Virus record (IMG/VR): IMGVR_UViG_3300017987_000192
Span: 1-37,372 of that record
DNA: 37,372 nt
Origin: a virus
Reading direction: 5' to 3' (one strand)
This document shows, piece after piece, positions 16,092 to 23,761 of this stretch. The translations under genes were made by a program, and so were the position numbers. How positions within the stretch are numbered: the first letter of the stretch is position 1; each line of letters opens with the position of its first letter. The notes under the pieces are model-generated. The model was not told the DNA's origin and did no database searches. It saw only the letters and a list, made by a program, of their open reading frames with translations.

Positions 16092-16589
16092 CTAGTCGTC
16101 CTTCGGCGCGTACTTCTCCCAGTCCTCGTCGCTCAGGCCGAGCTGGGCGTTGATCTGGGCCTGGTCGTCATCGATCTCGAGCTCGTCGTCGTCGTCGCGC
16201 TCGGCCGGCGGCTTCGGGGCCGTTCCGGTGGGCGCCTGCGACGACATCGACGCGACGAACTCCTCGGCCGCCTCGGGGTTCTGCTCGGCCATCACCAGCA
16301 GGCTCTTGTGCATCTTGGACTCGGGGTCCTTCGGCACTTTGCCCGCGGCGACGGCGCTGGCGACGATGGCCTGGGCGCGCGACTGCTGGCGCTTGTCCAG
16401 CTCGGCGACGACCGCGTCGGCGTCGGCGTCGTCGGCCAGGCCGAGGCGCTCGACGATGCGCGGGTCGATGGCGATCGGCTCGAGGCTCGCCTCGACGTTT
16501 GTCACCGGGGCGACCTTCAGCTCGACGAGCAGCTTGGTCTTCAGGTCGGCGTCCTGCTCCAGGGCGCTCGTGATCTCCTCCAGCTTCAT
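16092..16589 (-). CDS. Nested scaffold protein in the protease frame (Mu gpZ-like)
   Basis: An in-frame ATG at 16589 is preceded by AGGAGG at plus-strand 16598-16603, eight bases away, which is a better ribosome site than that of many late genes here. It would give a 165-residue acidic helical protein beginning MKLEEITSALEQDADLKTKL and ending EKYAPKDD. In Mu the gpZ scaffold is produced in the same way, from the 3' part of gene I. It would fill the prohead and be removed by the protease. The start and spacing are seen; production is inferred. Confidence 0.75.
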   Translation of the reverse strand: MKLEEITSALEQDADLKTKLLVELKVAPVTNVEASLEPIAIDPRIVERLGLADDADADAVVAELDKRQQSRAQAIVASAVAAGKVPKDPESKMHKSLLVMAEQNPEAAEEFVASMSSQAPTGTAPKPPAERDDDDELEIDDDQAQINAQLGLSDEDWEKYAPKDD

Positions 16590-17114
16590 GTTCGTGTCCT
16601 CCTGACCGCCCTCCGCGAGCGCCGCGGCGCCGCCGAAGAACGGGGTGTTGGTGAGAGCCAGGTGGTGCATCACTGGCCCCATGGGCTTGTTCGTTAGGGG
16701 GTGCTTGGGGTTGCGAAGCATGCCAAGGCTGACGTAGCCGTACTCGTCGTCCGTCCAGGACTGGCGGCCGCGCTCGTTCCAGCGCAGGTCGGTCGCCCAC
16801 AGTTCGTCATCACGCCACTCGTACCGGCCCACCACACCGAACCGCGGAGCCGGAATGTACGGCATGCTCGATGTGTGTCGCTCGTCGATCGGCGGGTCGA
16901 ATCCCAGTTCGACGCGGTTGCGCTCGACGGTCTCGGCCAGCGCCTGGTCGATGGTGACCGCGCCCGACGGGTGCCCCTCGTACACACCCGCCAACGCGAG
17001 GCAGACCTCGGTCGGCGGCTCGTCGCTGCGCGGCATCGCGACGGGCTCGCACAGCACGAGGTTGCCCAGGTCGATCCCCTGCATCAGCCGCTCGAGGTCC
17101 TCGCGGTTCATCAC
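16092..17114 (-). CDS. Prohead protease with C-terminal scaffold (Mu gpI-like)
   Basis: The 340-residue protein corresponds to Mu gpI, the head maturation protease. The N-terminal half includes WAERG-type strands and the motif MHHLALTNTPFFGGAAAL near residues 148-165; the H-x-x-ALTN-x-P pattern is typical of the Mu I protease. The C-terminal half from Met176 is helical, charged and acidic, as expected for scaffold. A strong internal start there (see 16092-16589) gives the free scaffold. The start ATG at 17114 overlaps the stop of the portal-MuF gene, and GGAGGGG lies just upstream. Confidence 0.85.
   Translation of the reverse strand: MMNREDLERLMQGIDLGNLVLCEPVAMPRSDEPPTEVCLALAGVYEGHPSGAVTIDQALAETVERNRVELGFDPPIDERHTSSMPYIPAPRFGVVGRYEWRDDELWATDLRWNERGRQSWTDDEYGYVSLGMLRNPKHPLTNKPMGPVMHHLALTNTPFFGGAAALAEGGQEDTNMKLEEITSALEQDADLKTKLLVELKVAPVTNVEASLEPIAIDPRIVERLGLADDADADAVVAELDKRQQSRAQAIVASAVAAGKVPKDPESKMHKSLLVMAEQNPEAAEEFVASMSSQAPTGTAPKPPAERDDDDELEIDDDQAQINAQLGLSDEDWEKYAPKDD
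16598..16603 (-). promoter_or_regulatory. Internal ribosome-binding site AGGAGG for the nested scaffold
   Basis: On the minus strand AGGAGG lies eight bases before the ATG at 16589, inside the protease reading frame. It supports a separate translation start for the scaffold. Confidence 0.75.
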
Positions 17115-19864
17115 ACCCCTCCGCCGATGGCCCTGAGGAGCTGGGCGACGAGCTCCTCATCGGGCTTGTCCGTGATCCCCAGTGCCGCCCGCACCTCTGC
17201 GTCCCGTCTCGGGTAGAGGGCTCGAACGAGAGTCGCCCTCGAAGCGTCGGCCGCCCCGGGCACCAGGTCGTCGAGCCGCTCGGCCATCCGAGCCACCGCG
17301 GCGGTGAGGCCGGCGACGTGCGCCACCTCGAGCGCCGCCCCGCCGGCGTCGAGCGCGGCCTGCGTCTCGGCCGCCTCGAGCAGAAGCGGAGCCGCGCGCA
17401 GCCCCCCCCGTTCCAGCGACGCCGCGACGCCGCTGACCTCGAGCTCGGCGAGCGACGCAACGCCTCGCCGAAGCTGGTCCATCGACAGGTCGGACGCGAC
17501 GACGACGGCGCCGTCCTGGGCCTGTACAAGCTGTGCGATTCGGGTTGGATCGCCGAGCCCCGCGATCGGGCCGTAGGCCTGGGCCAGGTCCTGCTCGCTG
17601 TACCGCCAGAGGCTCTCGCCGAGCGCCTGCGCCGGCGGCCGATCCCAGGCCGGGCGAATCTCGACGTCCTCGCCCTGCTCGACCTCCTTGCCCAGCGTGG
17701 CGAGCTCGGCGTCGCCGACCTCGATCACGCCGCACCGGCAGTGGTGGTCGTTAGGCGGGAACCAGACGTCCCAGATCGGATCCGATTTGCGGAAGACGCG
17801 ACCGTCCATGGCCAGATGCGACGGCCGTGTGCGGCGATCGCCGACGGCGTCGTACATCCAGTAGGGCGCCCGCTCGATGCCCTCGTCGGACCGCTCCTCG
17901 GCGTACCGACCTGCCATCTGCGACTGGCGCACGGCGTTCTGGAACACGAGCTCGGCGCGGTGGGTCTTCAGCGCGCCGATGCCGTGGGACTCGAAGACCT
18001 CGTCGACCTCGTCGAGCCAGGCGGCGAACTCGGTGCCGTCCCGCTCGGCCCGGACGAGCGACGCCTGCACGGCGTCGATCGCCTCGAGGTTCTCGATCCC
18101 GCCGATCGTGAACGCCCGGGCCCGGTGCTCGGCGTCCAGGGCGTAATACGCGTCCGGCGTCATCCCCTGGCGCAGCGCAAGCGAGCGCAGCTCGTCGACG
18201 TTCGGGAGATCCGGCACGTCGGTCAGCGTCACCGCGGCGGCAACCTGGTGGCGGGCGCGGGACGCCTGTCGTGCCCGGAGGTGGGCGGCCAGCGTGGCCC
18301 GGAACACCAGGGCCTCGAGCTCGGCTCGGGGTCCTGCGAGCGCCTGGTTGAGCTGCTCGCGGGCCTGGTCGTAGGTCTCTGCGCCGCTCAGCCCGGCCGT
18401 GATCCCGGCTCGGATGGGACGGAAGACGTCCGGGGCCTGCTCGAGCATGCTCCGGATCAGGTCTTGCTCGTCTCCCTCGGGGGCTGTCGGTCGAGGACCC
18501 TCGGCGCTCACCTGCTGACCGCCCACCTGGGCGTGGAGCTCCGCGTCGACGTCCGGCGGCTCGGTCGGCGACGCAGGCGGAGTCGTCGCGGCCGGCCGCA
18601 GGATGACGTCGTCATCGCGGACCTCGGGGAGCTTGTAAGTCTCCTGGATGTAGCGCTCGGAGAAGCGGTACCCCATCCGCTGCAGCCGCTCGTCGATCTC
18701 CGACTGCTGCAGCAGGTCGGCCTCCTCCTCGAGCTGGAACTGCAGCCGCGGAGGGACGACCTCGGCCCCGTAGTTCCATGCGGTCCAGGGGGCGAGCAGC
18801 TGGTCGCTGAACGTGTCGGCGAGCAACCGACCGTCGTCCTCGACGATCTCCTGCTTGACCTTCCACTGGATCTCGCCGAGCGAACGGGCGCCGCGATCGC
18901 CAGCACGCGAGCTCAGGGACTGGCCCAGCAGCAGCAGCGCGTAAGCCTCGGCGCCCCAGTCGCACAGGTCGCGGTGGTTCGTGCCGCCCATCTTCTCGAG
19001 CGTCTTGATGACCTCGACCTGCATGTCCTCGGGGATCGCCGCCCAGGCGTCGCGGCCCATGTTCTCGAGCGCGGCCTCGAGGACCAAGCGCTCCTCCTTC
19101 TTGGCGCCCCGCGGGTACCTGCCGATCCGCATCGGCACGCCGAGGATCTCGAGCAGCTGGACCCAGCCCTTCTGCGCGAAGATCCGGAACAGGTAGAGCC
19201 ACGCCAGCGGCCGAAACAGCCCGGCGCGACAGATCGTTCCGGTCAGCGGGGCGTAGCGGTGCTCGATCCAGCGGCCGGGCTCGAGCGGCTCGCCCTCGGT
19301 CTGGTTTCCGGCGGTCAGCAGCCGCAGCTCGGAGCCCGTGTCCTCATCGACGGTGAACCACTTCTGGTGCCGGTGCTTGAAGTCGACCGGCGCGATCCCC
19401 GTCGGCGACGAGTCCCAGATCACCTCGACGGCGGCGTAGCCCTTGCCCGTCGCGTCGAGCAGCCACCAGCACGCCTGGCGGAACCGCCGGCCGAGGCTCG
19501 CCAGCATCTGCTCGGCATCCTCGGCGGCCTGCACCGACCGGTCGTCGTCGTCGTCGCCAGCGAGCACGACGTAGTCCGCCGACGCCACCGGCCGCAGCCG
19601 GTCGAGGTACCGGCCGAGCAGCTCGGTGTCCTTCTCGAGCATCTCCTCGAACAGCTCGGCCTGGTGGTAGGGATCGCCCTGGGCCGCGGCCTTGAGGTAC
19701 GAGGACAGCTTGTCCGGCGTCAGGCCCTCGGACGGGAAGTCCGACCAGATGCTGCGCACACCTCCGGTGCTCGGCGCGCCGACCTCGGTCATCGCCTTCG
19801 GCGGGCGGCCGTAGCGCCGCACCACCGACGAGCGGCGCACCAAATGTCCGGTCGCGCCCGCCAT
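17111..19864 (-). CDS. Portal protein fused to MuF-like head morphogenesis protein (Mu gp29-gp30 fusion)
   Basis: This 917-residue protein is about the sum of Mu gp29 (512) and gp30/F. The first 450 or so residues are a DUF935-type portal: TPDKLSSYLKAAAQGDPYHQ (about 55-74), LLGRYLDRL, WLYLFRIFAQKGW, and the AVEVIWD segment. Residues about 500-730 are the MuF-like part, with AERSDEGIERAPYWMYDA and the signature SHLAMDGRVFRKSDP then FPPNDHHCRCGVIEVGD near 685-715. The last 150 residues are Ala/Arg/Leu-rich helices with no known family. No stop or ribosome site separates the two parts. The ATG at 19864 shares one base with the terminase stop. Confidence 0.9.
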   Translation of the reverse strand: MAGATGHLVRRSSVVRRYGRPPKAMTEVGAPSTGGVRSIWSDFPSEGLTPDKLSSYLKAAAQGDPYHQAELFEEMLEKDTELLGRYLDRLRPVASADYVVLAGDDDDDRSVQAAEDAEQMLASLGRRFRQACWWLLDATGKGYAAVEVIWDSSPTGIAPVDFKHRHQKWFTVDEDTGSELRLLTAGNQTEGEPLEPGRWIEHRYAPLTGTICRAGLFRPLAWLYLFRIFAQKGWVQLLEILGVPMRIGRYPRGAKKEERLVLEAALENMGRDAWAAIPEDMQVEVIKTLEKMGGTNHRDLCDWGAEAYALLLLGQSLSSRAGDRGARSLGEIQWKVKQEIVEDDGRLLADTFSDQLLAPWTAWNYGAEVVPPRLQFQLEEEADLLQQSEIDERLQRMGYRFSERYIQETYKLPEVRDDDVILRPAATTPPASPTEPPDVDAELHAQVGGQQVSAEGPRPTAPEGDEQDLIRSMLEQAPDVFRPIRAGITAGLSGAETYDQAREQLNQALAGPRAELEALVFRATLAAHLRARQASRARHQVAAAVTLTDVPDLPNVDELRSLALRQGMTPDAYYALDAEHRARAFTIGGIENLEAIDAVQASLVRAERDGTEFAAWLDEVDEVFESHGIGALKTHRAELVFQNAVRQSQMAGRYAEERSDEGIERAPYWMYDAVGDRRTRPSHLAMDGRVFRKSDPIWDVWFPPNDHHCRCGVIEVGDAELATLGKEVEQGEDVEIRPAWDRPPAQALGESLWRYSEQDLAQAYGPIAGLGDPTRIAQLVQAQDGAVVVASDLSMDQLRRGVASLAELEVSGVAASLERGGLRAAPLLLEAAETQAALDAGGAALEVAHVAGLTAAVARMAERLDDLVPGAADASRATLVRALYPRRDAEVRAALGITDKPDEELVAQLLRAIGGGV

Positions 19865-21567
19865 CAGAAGGCCCCCGCGGCGAACTGGATGGACCGGGGA
19901 CGATGCGAGTACTCGGCCTTCCACGAGCCCGAGCGGGCGTGGTGCTGGTAGGCCGTCGCGACCAGGTCAGGGCCGTCCTTCTTCCCCTTCGGCTGCGTCA
20001 CGAACTGCCGTACGGCAGGCTTCTGGATGCGCCGGAAGCGGACGCGGCCGCGACGCACCGGAAGCGAGATCGTCGCGATGTGCGTGTCCTTGTCGCCCTC
20101 GTGCAGCTCGAAGCCGGTCGCGAACACATCGACGCCGGCCTCCTTGGCGATCTGCTCGAACAGGGGCTGCATCAGCTCCTGGAACCCGACGTCCTCGAAG
20201 CGTACCGCCTCGCCGAGCATGTCGTGCTCGAGCATCAGCTCGACGATCCGCTGGCAGGTCTGCTCCGGCCGGCGGATCGTCACGTCCAGCTCGATGCAGA
20301 ACAGCACCCGCTCCTTCGACCACCAGCGCTCGAGCAGGATCGCCGGCGAGTCGCTCTTGCGGTTGCGGCCCAGCGCCGGGTCGCACCAGATGATCGGCGG
20401 GTCCAGCCGCATCCCCTCGAGCTGCGACAGCTCGAAGTACTCGTAGTCGTCCAGGCTTGTCGGGAACGGCTTGCCCGCCTCGTCCGGGGCGATGCTGAGG
20501 AACTCCTTGCCGAACAGCTCCTCGCCGAGGTCCTCGCGCTCCTCGTACAGCGCCTCGAGGGACCACCGGTCCTCCCACAGCGCCCGCTCCTCGCCGGTCT
20601 CCGGATCGACGACGATCGCGGAGAAGCGGACCTTGTAGAAGCGCTTGTGCCGGTCGGGCCGGAGCAGCTCGTTCAGCAGGGTGTAGACGCCGAGGATCGT
20701 GCCGACGATGAAGATCCGCCCAGGACGGCCGTCCCGCGACGGCTTCGGCTCGCGGCCCGGCCGGACCGCTCCGCCGAACCAGCGGATCACCTTCGTCGTC
20801 GTGTCGGCGTTGCCGGCCTGCTCGTCGTCCTCGAGGTCGTCGCCCTTGATCCGATCGGGACGGTACGGGCCGTGGCGGCGGCCGCGGATCTTGCGCTGGC
20901 CGCGGCCGAAGGCCTCGACCATCGCAGTGCCGTCGTCGGCCAGGCGCTCGCCGACGATCGCCAGGACCTGCAACACGAACCACGCCTGGTCGTCGGGGTC
21001 GCAGTTGCCGGTGCAGGCCGCCAGCGCTTCGCGGTCGGCGACGGTCAGGGCCGCGGAGATCTCCGCCGCGGTGACCGTCGGCACCGGCTTGGCGCAGGGC
21101 CGCGTGATGAACTTGTTGTCGGTCCAGGTGTCCTCGCCGCGGAGGTTGCCGAAGTCGTACCGGAGCCGGTCGTTGTCGGCGAGCTCGTCGGCGATCCCCC
21201 CGACGAACTCCTTTGCCATCTCCGCCGAGGCGCAGATGATCTGCTCGTACCAGAAGAGCCGGAACGCCAGCTCGTACACCGAGTGGCCGAAGGTGATCGT
21301 CGTGCTCTTGGCGTGGCCGCGCGGCGCCGCCACGGCGGCGAACAGCTCGCGGTCGCAGATCCGGATCAGCTCCTTGTGGAACCGCGGCGACGGGTCCCGG
21401 AAGTAGTGCGGCAGGTACGTCCGGAAGAACGTCTCGATGTCGAGGAAGCTGCGGACCAGGCGGATCGCCTGCAGCGCCGGCGTGTCGTCCGGGAACGGCG
21501 AGGCGCCCAGCGCCGCGCGGCGCTCCAGCTCGTCGATCCGCTTCCACGCCTGGCGCTCCGTCGTCAC
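19864..21567 (-). CDS. Terminase large subunit (Mu gp28-like)
   Basis: Starting at GTG 21567, which overlaps the small-subunit stop (GTGA), the protein has 567 residues, close to Mu gp28 (551). A Walker A-like loop APRGHAKST lies at residues 81-89. The second half has the RNase H-like nuclease triad pattern: D396 in IIWCDPALG, D459 in RFEDVGF, and D534 in GPDLVATAYQHH. It cuts and pumps DNA into the prohead, headful style in Mu. Residues about 180-260 hold an insertion (CTGNCDPDDQAWF and a basic RGQRKIRGRRHG run) that I do not recognise. A longer open frame upstream belongs to a shadow of the small-subunit gene. Confidence 0.93.
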   Translation of the reverse strand: MTTERQAWKRIDELERRAALGASPFPDDTPALQAIRLVRSFLDIETFFRTYLPHYFRDPSPRFHKELIRICDRELFAAVAAPRGHAKSTTITFGHSVYELAFRLFWYEQIICASAEMAKEFVGGIADELADNDRLRYDFGNLRGEDTWTDNKFITRPCAKPVPTVTAAEISAALTVADREALAACTGNCDPDDQAWFVLQVLAIVGERLADDGTAMVEAFGRGQRKIRGRRHGPYRPDRIKGDDLEDDEQAGNADTTTKVIRWFGGAVRPGREPKPSRDGRPGRIFIVGTILGVYTLLNELLRPDRHKRFYKVRFSAIVVDPETGEERALWEDRWSLEALYEEREDLGEELFGKEFLSIAPDEAGKPFPTSLDDYEYFELSQLEGMRLDPPIIWCDPALGRNRKSDSPAILLERWWSKERVLFCIELDVTIRRPEQTCQRIVELMLEHDMLGEAVRFEDVGFQELMQPLFEQIAKEAGVDVFATGFELHEGDKDTHIATISLPVRRGRVRFRRIQKPAVRQFVTQPKGKKDGPDLVATAYQHHARSGSWKAEYSHRPRSIQFAAGAF

Positions 21568-22037
21568 TCGGCCACCCCCAGCGTGGTGAAGACGTGGGCT
21601 GTCAACGGGCGCAGGTACCGGCGGAACTCGTACAGCACCGAAGGTGCGTCGGTCTCCAGGTACGCGACGATCGCCTCGACCACCTGGACGACGAGCTCGC
21701 GCTTGGCTCGGTCGTCGATCCCCTCGTCGCCGGCGCGGTACCGGTACTCGGGGAACATCCGCTCGAGCTTCGCCAGCGCGTAGATCGCCTGGGGGTCGCC
21801 CTCCTCGAGGGCCCGCTGGGCGTGTCGCTTCTTCAGCTCGAAGACCATCTGCCGGTAGTCGCCGGCGTCCTCGGCGTGGGCCTTGCGCTCCTCGATCCAG
21901 TCCTGCTCGCGGCCCTTCTTCTGGATCGCGCTGAGGCTGATCCCGGTGCGCTCGGCGGCCTCGGCGTACGTGCACCCCTCCAGCACGACCAGGTCGTGGG
22001 CCTCGTGCCACTGGCTGGAGGAGTACCGGGTGTTCAT
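21564..22037 (-). CDS. Terminase small subunit-like protein (Mu gp27-like)
   Basis: The 157-residue protein begins with a predicted helix-turn-helix: YAEAAERTGISLSAIQKKG around residues 24-42, the kind used by small terminases to bind DNA. A helical part follows, with LKKRHAQRALEEGDPQAIYALAKL. It directly precedes the large subunit and shares a GTGA overlap with it, matching Mu gp27. It probably recognises packaging DNA and regulates the large subunit. Confidence 0.75.
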   Translation of the reverse strand: MNTRYSSSQWHEAHDLVVLEGCTYAEAAERTGISLSAIQKKGREQDWIEERKAHAEDAGDYRQMVFELKKRHAQRALEEGDPQAIYALAKLERMFPEYRYRAGDEGIDDRAKRELVVQVVEAIVAYLETDAPSVLYEFRRYLRPLTAHVFTTLGVAE

Positions 22038-22372
22038 TCGGGGCGGCGTCCGACACCGGGATGCTCGGTCGTGCCCTCGTACACGTCGATGCCCCGGCTG
22101 GTGATGCGGTAGAAGCTGAACTGCGCCTTGCCGACGATGCGGCGCTGCTCGCGGATCAGGCCCTCCTCCTCGAGGTAGCCGAGGTGGATGCCGAGCCGCG
22201 TGTCCATCCCGATCCCCTCGGCGGAGAAGAGCTTGCGGACCACGCGGTCGGCGAGCCAGTCGCCCTGCTCGTACAGGACCTGGAGGATGAGAGCCCGGGC
22301 GAGCTTCGACTCCTCGCTCATCGTGTCGATCGGCGTGGTCGGCTGGTCCTGGTGATCGCGACGAACGCGCAT
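22034..22372 (-). CDS. Winged-helix protein, Mu gp26-like
   Basis: The 112-residue protein has a winged-helix look: LARALILQVLYEQGDW, RVVRKLFSAEGI, then TRLGIHLGYLEEEGLIREQR (about 58-77) and a strand-wing KAQFSFYRITSRGIDV. Mu gp26 lies in the same place before gp27 and is of similar size. It could control packaging or late transcription. It overlaps the gp27-like gene (ATGA type) and starts two bases from the upstream gene's stop. Confidence 0.65.
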   Translation of the reverse strand: MRVRRDHQDQPTTPIDTMSEESKLARALILQVLYEQGDWLADRVVRKLFSAEGIGMDTRLGIHLGYLEEEGLIREQRRIVGKAQFSFYRITSRGIDVYEGTTEHPGVGRRPE

Positions 22373-22373
22373 G

Positions 22374-22802
22374 TCAGAAGCCCTTTCCCATCAGCTCGAG
22401 GATCGTCTTGGTCTGGCCGTTGATCTCGCCGAGCTGCTTCTCCTGTGCCTCGGTCGTGCGCTGGATGTGCCCGGTCCATTTCTCCTGTCTCGCGAGGGAC
22501 TCGCTGACCTTGGCGATCTGCTCGCCCTGCTCGTTCAGCGTCGTCTCGAGCTTCTCCATCCGGACGTTGAGCTGCTTGACCGTCTCGCAGTCGTCGCAGT
22601 CCGGCACCTCGAACCCCAGCGCCTGCAGCTGGCGGGTGGCGGCGGCCTCGGCCGGGTTGCCCGACGAGGGCTTCCGGAGCCTCCGGCCGCTGTGACGGTT
22701 GCGCAGGTAGGCCAGCGCCACCATGGGCAGCGCGACGGCGTTGGACAGGGACAAGGCCAGCAACGTGATCAGGAGAAGGGGCTGTTCCAGCAGCGCGACC
22801 AT
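22374..22802 (-). CDS. Membrane-anchored coiled-coil protein, Mu gp25-like (DUF2730 type)
   Basis: The 142-residue protein has an N-terminal membrane segment at residues 8-33 (LLLITLLALSLSNAVALPMV and on) followed by a basic stretch (RNRHSGRRLRKP). A CDDC pair lies near residues 68-71, then a long heptad-like helix from about 75 to 138. This layout matches DUF2730 proteins found in Mu-like phages at the same place, first in the head operon. In Mu the role is not known; some relatives may act in lysis or DNA entry. It is the first gene of the long late operon. Confidence 0.65.
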   Translation of the reverse strand: MVALLEQPLLLITLLALSLSNAVALPMVALAYLRNRHSGRRLRKPSSGNPAEAAATRQLQALGFEVPDCDDCETVKQLNVRMEKLETTLNEQGEQIAKVSESLARQEKWTGHIQRTTEAQEKQLGEINGQTKTILELMGKGF

Positions 22803-22829
22803 CGGCGTCCGGTTCCGCGTGTTGCAGCA

Positions 22830-22857
22830 GCGCCGGCGGCCCCTTGACCGCCGGCGC
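22830..22857 (-). terminator. Perfect 10-bp GC hairpin in the late leader
   Basis: The arms GCGCCGGCGG (22830-22839) and CCGCCGGCGC (22848-22857) are perfectly complementary, with an 8-base loop. No T-run follows on either strand, so intrinsic termination is uncertain. A leader structure or an antitermination target just before the ATG at 22802 is also possible. Confidence 0.4.
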
Positions 22858-22864
22858 CTGGCCT

Positions 22865-22881
22865 AGCGCCCGATGGGCGCT
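22865..22881 (-). terminator. Short perfect 7-bp hairpin
   Basis: The arms AGCGCCC and GGGCGCT enclose a 3-base loop (GAT) only seven bases from the neighbouring hairpin. It overlaps the region just downstream of the TATAGA-like sequence. It could be part of a composite terminator or an operator. Confidence 0.35.
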
Positions 22882-22921
22882 GCTCTATAGCCGCAACGTG
22901 TTCCTCAGCTTCGGGGGGTTG

Positions 22922-22956
22922 GGCCCTGGCCGGCACCCGTCGAACCGACCAGGGCC
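22922..22956 (-). terminator. Candidate terminator hairpin after the Fic gene
   Basis: The arms at 22922-22933 and 22945-22956 pair over 12 positions with one mismatch and an 11-base loop. It lies about 130 bases beyond the Fic stop codon. No T-run follows. It would stop transcription of the repressor-accessory block before the head genes, which fits a lysogen that expresses only that block. Confidence 0.45.
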
Positions 22957-23087
22957 AGCGCCCCGCTTACTGGCTCGCGGATGGTTCGGGCAACCTCAGC
23001 GGCCAGCTCGTACGATCTGAGGCTGGCACGGACGACGCCGATGCGCCCGCGCACCTGAAACCGTTTCGCGCTGTAGGACCGAAATCG

Positions 23088-23747
23088 TCAGGAAGAGGGG
23101 GCGGTTTCCTCGGAATCGGACGTCGGTTGCTGGGCGATGGCCAACAAGACGTGATCGAACAAGGGGTCGAAATCACCCGTCATGCAGCTCGCCATGACGT
23201 CGTCGTAGGGAGGATCCGGGTGCTTCAGGACGGTGTTCTCCCACTCAAAACCAAACTGGCGAAGAACCACCATCCAGAGCAACCTCGAGATCCGGCCGTT
23301 TCCATTCAGGAACGGGTGGATCTGGATGAACCGACCGACCGACCTGCAGACCAGCGACGCGATCTTGCTCAGCCGCTCCACGGGCTCAAGGTCTGCCCAC
23401 TTCGGAGATTGCTTGAGCTGCTTCCGCAGGTCCCTGCACAACCGATCCATGTCCCGCGGAACGTCCCGCCAGTCGGAGCCGGGGCGGCCTCGGACGTGGA
23501 TCGGCATCTCGAGACACGGCTTGTCATCGCTGGGTTGGCGGATGTTGCCGGCGTAGTACGGAACGGGGGGGAACCCGTTGAACAGGGTGCCGTGCCACAT
23601 CTCGATGTTGACGCGGGCGACGCGAAGGTTCTTGACGTCATCCGCGGCCAGCGAGATGGCTTGAGGCGCCTGGATTGCCATTTTGGTGCCCTTGCGTTCC
23701 AGGCGTGTCTCTCGCCATGGGGGGCAATTCACACCGGGGCGGGGCAT
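23088..23747 (-). CDS. Fic-domain protein (putative AMP transferase)
   Basis: The 219-residue protein contains the Fic core HPFLNGNGRISR at residues 144-155. Catalytic His144 and the GNGR anion-binding part are present. The acidic residue that usually holds Mg (D/E at position 5) is replaced by Asn148, a variant also seen in some Fic relatives. The upstream SKIASLVCRSVGRFIQI helix is typical. Fic enzymes transfer AMP or other groups to target proteins. No inhibitory helix motif is obvious, and no antitoxin gene adjoins. A shorter start at ATG 23681 (MAIQAPQ) is possible. It is the last gene of the accessory block. Confidence 0.8.
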   Translation of the reverse strand: MPRPGVNCPPWRETRLERKGTKMAIQAPQAISLAADDVKNLRVARVNIEMWHGTLFNGFPPVPYYAGNIRQPSDDKPCLEMPIHVRGRPGSDWRDVPRDMDRLCRDLRKQLKQSPKWADLEPVERLSKIASLVCRSVGRFIQIHPFLNGNGRISRLLWMVVLRQFGFEWENTVLKHPDPPYDDVMASCMTGDFDPLFDHVLLAIAQQPTSDSEETAPSS

Positions 23748-23761
23748 GATGTCGGCCGAGA

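Larger units (their letters stand above)
22803..23087. other. Non-coding junction before the late operon, with three hairpins
   Basis: These 285 bases contain no credible gene. They hold three inverted repeats (22830-22857, 22865-22881 and 22922-22956). A weak -10-like TATAGA (plus-strand 22884-22889, read leftwards) lies about 80 bases before the first late gene. No convincing -35 box is seen, as often with activator-dependent late promoters. The region separates the repressor/accessory transcript from the head genes. Confidence 0.5.

Noticed and set aside
17318-19951. An 877-residue plus-strand open frame opposite the portal gene
   Set aside because: It is a shadow of the portal-MuF gene. 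The composition (RRDRRG, LEL repeats) is typical of antisense reading of a GC-rich gene.
21567-22056. A 730-residue reading of the large terminase starting at 22056
   Set aside because: The extra N-terminus is Arg/Pro-rich and lies inside the small-subunit gene in another frame. The GTG at 21567 with a GTGA overlap is preferred.
22803-23087. The inverted repeats before the late operon as a CRISPR or tRNA
   Set aside because: The three stems have different sequences and no regular spacers, and no cloverleaf can be drawn.
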